Below are positions 33,893 to 40,568 of a stretch of DNA of 40,568 bases, in pieces. The notes under the pieces were generated by a model that searched no databases, was not told the DNA's origin, and saw nothing but the letters and a program-made list of their open reading frames with translations. The first letter of the stretch is position 1. The number at the start of each line of letters is the position of its first letter. The stretch spans positions 1-40,568 of the forward strand of contig CAZMZZ010000008.1 of the NCBI GenBank assembly GCA_964571215.1. Direction: 5' to 3'. A program made the position numbers and the translations under genes. The DNA comes from CAJWPI01 sp964571215 (GTDB taxonomy: Bacteria > Pseudomonadota > Gammaproteobacteria > Magnimaribacterales > Magnimaribacteraceae).

Positions 33893-34690
33893 TTAACGGG
33901 CTGTATATCCTCCATCTACAACTAATTCTGCTCCAGTTATAAAAGAACTTTTATTAGAAGCAAGGAAGACAATTACATTAGCAACTTCCTCTGGAAGACC
34001 GAGCCTTCCTACGGGATGTAGGTCAGCTAACTGTGAGGTTGCTTCATTACTAGTTAACTCAGTTTGATTTATCAAATGCTGTTTAACTTCATCACCCATA
34101 TTTGTATCTATTACTCCTGGATGCACACTATTAACTCTTATGTTATATCCAAGAGAAGCAAACTCCATAGCACAACCTTTTGAAAAAATCCTTACGGCTC
34201 CTTTGGAAGCATTGTAAGGACCAATAAATGGCGCTCCTACAAGGCCAGCAACTGAAGACAAATTGATTATCGAACCACTTATTTCACTTTTCATTGAACG
34301 TTTTTTTATTTCTTCTGATGCTAATTTAGTTCCTAAAAAAACTCCTTCTACATTTACGGAGAACATTTTTTTCCAATCTTCTAATGAGGTTTTAACTAAG
34401 GGTTTTGAGAAATAGATTCCAGCATTATTAACCAAAACATCTAATCCATTGTAGGTTTTTGAGCAGAATTCTATGACCTGACTCCAGCTTGTCTCACTTG
34501 TTACATCATGCTTTATAAAGCTAGCCTGGTAACCCTCCTCAGAGAGTTCTCTAACTTTCTCTAGACCCTCTTCTTTTAGGATATCTGATAATACTAGTTT
34601 AGCGCCTGCCTTACATACAGCGTCTGATACCTTTGCACCTATGCCTCTAGCCCCTCCTGTAACTAATACTATTTTCCCACTTAGATCCAT
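33893..34690 (-). CDS. SDR-family oxidoreductase (hydroxysteroid/cyclic alcohol dehydrogenase-like)
   Basis: The 265-residue classical SDR has TGGARGIG, NNAGIYF, catalytic Ser in NLSSVAG and Tyr-x3-Lys in PYNASKGAVR. The IRVNSVHPGVIDTNM stretch matches SDRs annotated as cyclopentanol or 3(7)-hydroxysteroid dehydrogenases. Asp at the end of the second strand (LVLSDI) points to NAD. It is closely related to the SDR at 35665-36453, and the pair flanks a third, different SDR. Its stop lies 2 bases from the GH3 stop, convergent. Confidence 0.9.
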   Translation of the reverse strand: MDLSGKIVLVTGGARGIGAKVSDAVCKAGAKLVLSDILKEEGLEKVRELSEEGYQASFIKHDVTSETSWSQVIEFCSKTYNGLDVLVNNAGIYFSKPLVKTSLEDWKKMFSVNVEGVFLGTKLASEEIKKRSMKSEISGSIINLSSVAGLVGAPFIGPYNASKGAVRIFSKGCAMEFASLGYNIRVNSVHPGVIDTNMGDEVKQHLINQTELTSNEATSQLADLHPVGRLGLPEEVANVIVFLASNKSSFITGAELVVDGGYTAR

Positions 34691-34692
34691 TA

Positions 34693-35601
34693 TTAAACTT
34701 TTTTTGGAGATCCATTTTCTTCAACCTGTTTATCGTGATGCTTCTTCGCTTCCACTAATTCTGGGATAAGTTTATCTAGTTGATCTAGGGTCCAAAGGTT
34801 ATCAGTTGTAAAAGATTTAATAACTGCTGGCTGTTGCATTATTCCAACAATTCCTCCCTGAGAGTGAATAATTTGGGAAGTAATATCTTTTGCTTCATCT
34901 GTACAAAGCCAAGCTACAATGGGAGCTATTTGTTCAGGACCCTGTGACCAATCATTTTCATCATATTCTCTCCCAGCAGCTTGCATGAGATCAAGAGTTA
35001 AGCGAGTTGCTGCTCCTGGAGAGATAGTATTTACAGTACATTTAAATTTAGTAACTTCCAAAGCTAACGATCTTGTAAAACCAGCAATACCTGCTTTTGC
35101 AGCGCCGTAATTAGTTTGACCAAAGTTTCCAAATAAACCTGAAACTGAAGACATGTTTAAAATTCTGCAATTTGTTTTATTATTATCCTTTATGTATTTA
35201 ACAAACGGTCGTGTACAGTTGTAGTGCCCTTTTAGGTGTACAGCCATAATTGCATCCCATTCGTCTTCTTCCATATTGTAGAGAGTTTTGTCTCTTAATA
35301 TTCCTGCATTATTTACAAGAATATCTACACTGTTAAAGGAATTAATGGCTGTTTCGAAAATATTTTCTCCTCCTCTAACAGTCGCAACTGTATCGTAATT
35401 AGCTACTGCTTGTCCCCCAATGGCTTTTATCTCATTTACAACCTCATCAGCTATTTTTCCCTCTCCGCTTCCATCTCTATCTCCACCTAAATCATTAACC
35501 ACTACTTTTGCACCTTCTTCTGCAAATTTAAGGGAAATCTCTTTACCTATTCCTCTACCAGCACCAGTAACTATTGCAATTTTTCCATTTAATCTACCCA
35601 T
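34693..35601 (-). CDS. SDR-family 3-hydroxyacyl-CoA dehydrogenase-like protein (HSD17B4 type)
   Basis: The 302-residue SDR has TGAGRGIG, the NDLGGDRDGSGEG insert typical of the multifunctional enzyme-2 dehydrogenase unit, NNAGILRDKTL and Tyr-x3-Lys in NYGAAKAGIAG preceded by FGNFGQT. It most likely oxidises 3-hydroxyacyl-CoA in side-chain or branched-acid beta-oxidation. It is the first gene of a leftward pair with the SDR at 33893-34690 (2 bases apart). The protein at 7534-8433 is its nearest relative in the window. Confidence 0.92.
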   Translation of the reverse strand: MGRLNGKIAIVTGAGRGIGKEISLKFAEEGAKVVVNDLGGDRDGSGEGKIADEVVNEIKAIGGQAVANYDTVATVRGGENIFETAINSFNSVDILVNNAGILRDKTLYNMEEDEWDAIMAVHLKGHYNCTRPFVKYIKDNNKTNCRILNMSSVSGLFGNFGQTNYGAAKAGIAGFTRSLALEVTKFKCTVNTISPGAATRLTLDLMQAAGREYDENDWSQGPEQIAPIVAWLCTDEAKDITSQIIHSQGGIVGIMQQPAVIKSFTTDNLWTLDQLDKLIPELVEAKKHHDKQVEENGSPKKV

Positions 35602-35641
35602 AATTAATCCTTTAGTGAAATTATCCTCAGTTTAGTGCATT

Positions 35642-35655
35642 CTAACTACTGTTAG
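35642..35655. promoter_or_regulatory. Inverted repeat between divergent SDR genes
   Basis: CTAAC-TACT-GTTAG is a perfect 5-base inverted repeat in the 63-base gap between the leftward SDR pair and the rightward SDR. It lies 10 bases before the ATG at 35665 and could be an operator or a short hairpin over the ribosome site (AGGAAG, overlapping its right arm). The symmetry is short and may be chance. Confidence 0.25.
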
Positions 35656-35664
35656 GAAGAAAAT

Positions 35665-36453
35665 ATGGGAAATATTAAAGAAAAAATTGTTTTAGTAACA
35701 GGAGGAGCAAGTGGAATAGGCTTTTCTATATGTAAAAAATTTTTAGAAAACAAAGCACTTGTAATTTTAACTGATGTTGATTCTTCAAAAGGTAAAAGGG
35801 CTCAGCAAGAGTTAGGATCAAATGTTGTATTTATGGAACAAGATGTTAGTGAAGAAAAGAGATGGAAAGAGCTCATCAAAACAATCAAAACAGAATATGG
35901 AGATCTAAAAGTTCTTATAAATAATGCAGGTATAGCAGCAGACGGTTCACGATTGGAAGATTGCAGCCTTGAAATGTGGAAAAAGATCCATTCTGTTAAT
36001 TTAGATGCAGTTTTTCTTGGTACTAAGTATGGGATACAAAGTATGAAAGAAAAAGGTGGCAATATAGTTAATATCAGCTCAATAATGGGGATAGTAGGTT
36101 GGCCAGGAGCAGGCCCATATAACTCCTCTAAGGCAGCAGTAAGAATGCTAACTAAGGTAGCTGCATTGGAGTGCGCAGACTCTGGTTATGATATAAGAGT
36201 GAATTCTGTTCATCCTGGCTTCATTGACACCCCGCTGGTAAGAGATAGCTTTGAGGAGACAATAAGAAAGGGAGATAGCATTTTTAAGACCACAGAAGAA
36301 GCTTATGAAGCAGTAGAACAAATGCAACCTTTGGGAAATAGGTTAGGTAAACCAGAAGAGATAGCAGACGCAGTATATTTCTTAGCATCGGATAATTCAT
36401 CTTTCATTACTGGAACTGAATTAGTAATAGATGGTGGCTATACAGCAAAATAA
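35665..36453 (+). CDS. SDR-family oxidoreductase (hydroxysteroid/cyclic alcohol dehydrogenase-like)
   Basis: The 262-residue SDR has TGGASGIG, an Asp after the second strand (VILTDVD) for NAD, NNAGIAADG, catalytic Ser in NISSIMG and Tyr-x3-Lys in PYNSSKAAVR. It ends in ITGTELVIDGGYTAK, almost the same as its paralogue at 33893-34690. The two share the GYDIRVNSVHPG-type motif and lie head to head around the divergent gap. Its stop is 2 bases from the start of the GPH symporter, so the two are probably co-expressed. Confidence 0.92.
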   Translation: MGNIKEKIVLVTGGASGIGFSICKKFLENKALVILTDVDSSKGKRAQQELGSNVVFMEQDVSEEKRWKELIKTIKTEYGDLKVLINNAGIAADGSRLEDCSLEMWKKIHSVNLDAVFLGTKYGIQSMKEKGGNIVNISSIMGIVGWPGAGPYNSSKAAVRMLTKVAALECADSGYDIRVNSVHPGFIDTPLVRDSFEETIRKGDSIFKTTEEAYEAVEQMQPLGNRLGKPEEIADAVYFLASDNSSFITGTELVIDGGYTAK

Positions 36454-36455
36454 CC

Positions 36456-37931
36456 ATGAATTCACCAATTCAAGCTCAAAGAGCTTCTCAAAGTATTATG
36501 TATATATTTGGCTCTGGAAGCATAGCTGTAGGCGTAAAGAATACTCTGCTAGGCACTTTTCTATTGGTGTACTTCAATCAAGTTTTAGGAATGCCTGCTT
36601 ATTTAGCAGCCAGCGCCATGGGTATAGCTTTAGTGGTAGATGCCATTTCTGATCCTTTGGTAGGAATATGGTCAGACAGAGTTAGATCAAGATGGGGTAG
36701 AAGACACCCATTTATTTATTTAGCAATAATCCCTTTTGCACTGTCATATTATTATATTTTGCAGTACCCCGGTTCCATAGCGGAAGGAACTATTACTGAA
36801 GGAGAGCTTTTTAACCGACTCCTTTTTTTGATGATCATCATGAGATTATCAATGACTTTTTATGAGGTACCAAGGGGAGCTTTAGCCCCTGAATTAACAA
36901 AAGATTATGATCAAAGAAACCAAATCTCAGGTATAAATATGGCGTTTGGTTGGATAGGAGGAGCTGGAATTGCTTCTATTGCTTATGCATTTTTCTTTGT
37001 GGAAACTCCAGACTTTCAAGGAGCTCAAGCTTTTCTCAGGCCGGAAGCATTTCAACAACTAGCCTTCTGCGGAGGTTTAGTTATTTTTGTTGCAGGGATT
37101 GTATCTAGTTTAGGCACCCATAAAGAAATTCCCAATCTACATGTTCCTGAGGAAAGATCTTTAGAAATAAAGAAATTTCTAAGAGAGGGAATAGAGACGA
37201 TTTCTAATAGATCGTGGATAGTGCTTTTTTTCTCTGGTTGTACATATGCTCTTTTAGTAGGTTTAGGTACCAATGCTGGCATGTATCATAACCTTTATTT
37301 TTGGCAATGGACTCCTTCTGATATTCAAATCTTTCCAACTGTCGCAGCAATTAGTGTCATCATTAGTGCAGCCTTAGCCGGACCTTTAGCTAAAGGCAGA
37401 GAAAAGAAGAATATTGCTGTAGGAATATTTTTAACAACTATTATTACTGGACCTTTACCTGTTGTTCTTAGGTTATTAGATCCTTATTTTGAAGTTACTC
37501 TTCTTCCAGCAAATGGCACTGATTTCTTATGGTGGATTCTGCTTTCTCACTATGTTTTTGAAACATGTCTAGGATCTTTAGGTTTTATTTTTATAGGTTC
37601 GATGGTAATGGAAATTGTAGAAGATGTAGAAAGAACAACTGGACGCAGGGAAGAGGGTCTTTTAGGCACTGTAAGCTCCTTCATTCATAAATTGATAGGT
37701 GCAGGAGGAGTCTTCATTTCTGGGATAATAATTTCTTCAGTTGGATTTGATATATCTTCCGGCGCTACAATAGAAGAGTTGACGGGTCCTATTATTAATC
37801 AATTTGCTACCATTCATGTTATTTTTGGAGCAACTCTTCCTTTGATTTCAACTGCTTTGGTTTTGCTCTATAAAATAGATAGAAAGGACCATTTAGGCAA
37901 TGTAGAAGATTTAGGTTATGTAGAGGAATAA
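36456..37931 (+). CDS. GPH-family (glycoside-pentoside-hexuronide) MFS symporter
   Basis: The 491-residue inner-membrane protein has about 12 hydrophobic segments. The cytoplasmic loop after the second one reads DAISDPLVGIWSDRVRSR followed by WGRRHPFIY, the signature of the MelB/GPH group. These transporters bring in glycosides with Na+ or H+. It starts 2 bases after the SDR and its stop shares one base with the rhomboid start. Together with the cytoplasmic GH3 enzyme it suggests uptake of an intact glycoside. Many marine members have unknown substrates. Confidence 0.93.
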   Translation: MNSPIQAQRASQSIMYIFGSGSIAVGVKNTLLGTFLLVYFNQVLGMPAYLAASAMGIALVVDAISDPLVGIWSDRVRSRWGRRHPFIYLAIIPFALSYYYILQYPGSIAEGTITEGELFNRLLFLMIIMRLSMTFYEVPRGALAPELTKDYDQRNQISGINMAFGWIGGAGIASIAYAFFFVETPDFQGAQAFLRPEAFQQLAFCGGLVIFVAGIVSSLGTHKEIPNLHVPEERSLEIKKFLREGIETISNRSWIVLFFSGCTYALLVGLGTNAGMYHNLYFWQWTPSDIQIFPTVAAISVIISAALAGPLAKGREKKNIAVGIFLTTIITGPLPVVLRLLDPYFEVTLLPANGTDFLWWILLSHYVFETCLGSLGFIFIGSMVMEIVEDVERTTGRREEGLLGTVSSFIHKLIGAGGVFISGIIISSVGFDISSGATIEELTGPIINQFATIHVIFGATLPLISTALVLLYKIDRKDHLGNVEDLGYVEE

Positions 37932-38719
37932 TGTTTTTTTTTCCTTTTTCAGACGATAATCCTACAACCAGAACCCCTGTTATCTGTTACATATTAATTG
38001 CAGTTTGTGCATTTATTTTTTTATGGCAATTTACTCTCCCAAAGCATTTATATGAATCAGCAGTCTATTCATTTGGAGTTGTTCCAGCTTCTTTATTAGG
38101 AAACAACGCTAGTTCAATTCCTCCTTTATTAACCGTTATAACCTCTATGTTTATGCATGGCAGTTGGATGCATTTAATAAGCAATATGGTTTACTTGTGG
38201 ATTTTTGGAGACAACATAGAAGATTCGATGGGAAGAGTAAGATTTATACTTTTTTATCTTACATGCGGATTTGTAGCTGCATTTACACAAGCCATGATAG
38301 ATCCAACTTCAGAAATACCTATGATAGGTGCAAGTGGAGCTGTAGCTGGTATTTTGGGCGCTTATCTACTATTACACCCTAAAGCTAATGTGAATGTCCT
38401 TTTTTGGATTATAATCTTCATTACTACAGTTCGTGTTCCAGCCTTTATTGTTCTGGGAGTATGGATAGTAGGGCAGTTTTTTAGTGTAACTGGGGGAGGA
38501 GACGGAGGAGTGGCTTATTTTGCTCATATTGGAGGATTTCTAGCAGGAATGATTTTGATTCCTTTTTTTAAGAGATCATCTATACCTATTCTTGATAACT
38601 CTCGCTCTAAATCTTTTGAATCAAAACCTTTTAAGTTATCTGATCTATCACCTGACAACAAAGCAAAGGGATTTATGGATGAGTTTATAAAAGACTCTAA
38701 TAAAAGAAAACCACATTAA
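37931..38719 (+). CDS. Rhomboid-family intramembrane serine protease
   Basis: The 262-residue membrane protein has the rhomboid catalytic set: Asn85 in the HLISN segment, Ser135 in GASGAVAG, and His199 in AHIGGFLAG. It has about six hydrophobic segments and a soluble basic C-terminal tail. It cleaves single-pass membrane proteins within the bilayer. Overlap with the symporter stop (TAATG) shows translational coupling, but a functional link to transport is not established. The upstream WMHLISNMVYLWIFG segment matches the rhomboid L1/TM2 region. Confidence 0.94.
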   Translation: MFFFPFSDDNPTTRTPVICYILIAVCAFIFLWQFTLPKHLYESAVYSFGVVPASLLGNNASSIPPLLTVITSMFMHGSWMHLISNMVYLWIFGDNIEDSMGRVRFILFYLTCGFVAAFTQAMIDPTSEIPMIGASGAVAGILGAYLLLHPKANVNVLFWIIIFITTVRVPAFIVLGVWIVGQFFSVTGGGDGGVAYFAHIGGFLAGMILIPFFKRSSIPILDNSRSKSFESKPFKLSDLSPDNKAKGFMDEFIKDSNKRKPH

Positions 38720-38730
38720 TGTAAAAAAAT

Positions 38731-40568
38731 ATGAAGACTATATTCAAATTCTTGGGACTATCTTTAATAACGATAATTTTTGTAACAGTAATTTATGGAA
38801 TAGGCATTCAATATAATTGGTATGGTGAGTTAGAACCACCTGGGACCCCAATTAACTCTCCCTTAAACCAAGATCTGGTTAAAAGTAAGATCGACAGGCA
38901 AAGAGCTGTATCTAAATCTACCAAACAAATATTATTTGGTGATACACATGTGCATACAACATATTCCACAGATGCATTTTTGTGGAGTTTACCAGTTTTT
39001 AATGGTGAAGGACCTCACCCTATATCTGATGCATGTGATTACGCTAGATTTTGTGCTGCAATAGATTTTTGGGTTACCTCCGACCATGCTGAAGCTTCCA
39101 GTCCTAGAAAGTGGAGATCAATAAAGGAGGCAGTTAGGCAATGCAACGCTCCTACCAATCAAGAAGACCCAGATATGGTCACTTTTTTGGGGTTTGAGTG
39201 GACTCAAGTGGGACTCTCAGCGGACGAGCATTATGGTCATAAAAACGTTATCTTCAAGGATATTGAAGAAAATAAGGTTCCTCTTAGACCTATAGGTGCA
39301 GGGGGACTCGCTACAAATGGAATGAGGTCTACTATAGGTTCGCAAGCTGCAGAACTATTAACTCCTTTAACTGTTATCGATTTTCCTAATAGGCAAAGAT
39401 ATTTTAATTTTTCTTCTTTCGTAAGAGAGATGCCCGGTGTGCCCTTCTGCAAAGAAGGAATTAGTTCAGATCTCTTACCTGATGATTGTTATGAACTTGC
39501 CAATACACCAGAAGATCTTTTTAGAAAATTAAATGAATTAAATTTTCCTTCCATTGTTATTCCTCATGGAAATACTTGGGGCTTTTATACCCCACCTGGG
39601 TCTAGTTTAGATAAACAATTAGAAGAAGGCTTCCATAATGAGAATGTACAAATCTTATTTGAGGTAATGTCTGGGCATGGAAATTCTGAAGAATATAGAC
39701 CATGGAGAGCTGCATTGATAAATGAAGAAGGAGGAGTAGCTTGTCCTGAACCTTCGCCAGACTATTTACCTAGTTGCTGGAGAGCTGGTCAAATTATAGC
39801 TTTAAGGTGCTCAGCTGAAGGGTTGGATGAAGCAGAGTGTTCTAGAAGAGCAGAAAAAGCTAGAAATATAAATGTATCTTTAGGTGTCCCAGGTCATCTT
39901 GCTGTACCAGGGGTTACAATTGAGGAGTGGTTAGACTCCGGTCAATGCAAGGATTGCTTCATTCCTTCGTTTAATTATAGACCGGCTGGATCAGCTCAAT
40001 ATGCCTTGGCACTAGGTAATTTTGATGGAGAAGAAGTAAAGAGGTTTCGCTTTGGTTTTATAGCTTCTAGTGATAACCATAGAGCTAGACCAGGGACAGG
40101 GTACAAGGAAATTGATAGATTTGTTACAACAGAAGCTAACGGACCACCAAGCGAAAGCTTAAGGCAGGCTATTTATCCTTTAGCAGAGTCACAATCAAAT
40201 TCCTTAGAACTTGATAGAGATAATCTTCCTGCATTAGGTTTCGGAGCTTTTGAAGCTCAGAGAATGGCCTCATTCTTTACTACAGGAGGATTAGCTGCTG
40301 TTCACTCAGAAGGGCGTTCAAGAGGAGCGATATGGAATGCGATGCAGAAAAAGGAAACTTACGGCACTAGTGGAGATAGGATACTCCTTTGGTTTGATTT
40401 ATTAGCAGGAGAAGATTCATTTGTACCAATGGGTGGAGAAGTTGAAATGACATCGACTCCCAATTTTAGAGTTAGAGCAGTCGGAGCTTTTAAACAAAAA
40501 CCTGGATGTCCTGAATTTGATGTTTCAGAAGCTAGTTTAGAAGATATAGCCCGTATTTGTAAAAATGA
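38731..40568 (+). CDS. DUF3604-family protein, 3' end beyond the window
   Basis: The frame runs from ATG 38731 to the right edge without a stop, giving 612 codons so far. An N-terminal hydrophobic segment (LGLSLITIIFVTVIYGIGI) is a signal peptide or anchor, placing the protein in the periplasm or envelope. It is followed by GDTHVHTTYSTDAF, a PHP-like metal-binding start of DUF3604, then TSDHAE, VIPHGN and ASSDNHRARPG segments with further His and Asp. The family resembles metal-dependent phosphoesterases or hydrolases but has no agreed function. It follows the rhomboid by 11 bases. Several cysteine pairs would suit disulfides outside the cytoplasm. Confidence 0.92.
   Translation, partial: MKTIFKFLGLSLITIIFVTVIYGIGIQYNWYGELEPPGTPINSPLNQDLVKSKIDRQRAVSKSTKQILFGDTHVHTTYSTDAFLWSLPVFNGEGPHPISDACDYARFCAAIDFWVTSDHAEASSPRKWRSIKEAVRQCNAPTNQEDPDMVTFLGFEWTQVGLSADEHYGHKNVIFKDIEENKVPLRPIGAGGLATNGMRSTIGSQAAELLTPLTVIDFPNRQRYFNFSSFVREMPGVPFCKEGISSDLLPDDCYELANTPEDLFRKLNELNFPSIVIPHGNTWGFYTPPGSSLDKQLEEGFHNENVQILFEVMSGHGNSEEYRPWRAALINEEGGVACPEPSPDYLPSCWRAGQIIALRCSAEGLDEAECSRRAEKARNINVSLGVPGHLAVPGVTIEEWLDSGQCKDCFIPSFNYRPAGSAQYALALGNFDGEEVKRFRFGFIASSDNHRARPGTGYKEIDRFVTTEANGPPSESLRQAIYPLAESQSNSLELDRDNLPALGFGAFEAQRMASFFTTGGLAAVHSEGRSRGAIWNAMQKKETYGTSGDRILLWFDLLAGEDSFVPMGGEVEMTSTPNFRVRAVGAFKQKPGCPEFDVSEASLEDIARICKN

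Noticed and set aside
1..40568. CRISPR arrays, insertion sequences, tRNA genes, prophage or integron signals
   Set aside because: No regularly spaced repeats, transposase or integrase motifs, or tRNA-like cloverleaf were noticed anywhere on reading.

Overview
The window looks like chromosome of an AT-rich, gene-dense marine gammaproteobacterium. By eye it is well under 40% GC, arginine codons lean heavily on AGA, genes overlap or sit a few bases apart, and there is a TonB-dependent receptor. A SAR86-type or related oceanic lineage fits, but no rRNA or marker gene is present to settle it. I see no tRNA, rRNA, CRISPR array, insertion sequence, integrase or phage gene.

Region 1 (1-5676) has two convergent operons. 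The rightward one holds the end of an acyl-CoA dehydrogenase, a thiolase-fold protein with the catalytic His of the GHP box replaced by Tyr, its DUF35 partner and a cytochrome P450 with a one-base frameshift near its end. The leftward one holds a SnoaL-like protein, an acyl-CoA dehydrogenase and two MaoC-like hot-dog proteins. Together this is nearly the gene content of the mycobacterial igr operon, which removes the last part of the cholesterol side chain. Region 2 (5787-20150) starts with a TetR regulator. It continues rightward through an acyl-CoA dehydrogenase, a hydroxyacyl-CoA dehydrogenase-type SDR, two crotonases, a two-domain extradiol ring-cleavage dioxygenase, a small VOC protein, a fused indolepyruvate ferredoxin oxidoreductase, a meta-cleavage-product-type hydrolase, an aldo/keto reductase, a cupin, an amidohydrolase and two SDRs. 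Region 3 (20151-23405, leftward) has glyoxalase I, a SnoaL-like protein, a Rieske oxygenase alpha subunit and an ACMSD-like amidohydrolase.

Region 4 (23549-27617) has the TonB-dependent receptor, then a gene-free stretch of about 400 bases, then a Tat-exported PhoX-like lipoprotein. The gene-free stretch has terminators at both ends. Between them lies what looks like a structured RNA that displays a 15-base perfect complement of the conserved 16S rRNA 3' end. Region 5 (27633-40568) has a CurA-like reductase, an AGPS-like FAD enzyme, a SnoaL protein, an HD-domain protein resembling PhnZ-type diiron oxygenases, a cytoplasmic GH3 glucosidase with PA14 insert, three SDRs, a GPH sugar symporter, a rhomboid protease and a DUF3604 protein that runs off the right edge.

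The simplest overall reading is a catabolic island for a bulky lipid or polycyclic substrate, possibly a steroid or terpenoid and perhaps glycosylated: uptake by the TonB receptor and GPH symporter, deglycosylation by GH3, oxidation by P450 and Rieske enzymes, side-chain beta-oxidation, and ring opening by extradiol cleavage and hydrolysis. The parts are well supported by motifs. The substrate is inference.
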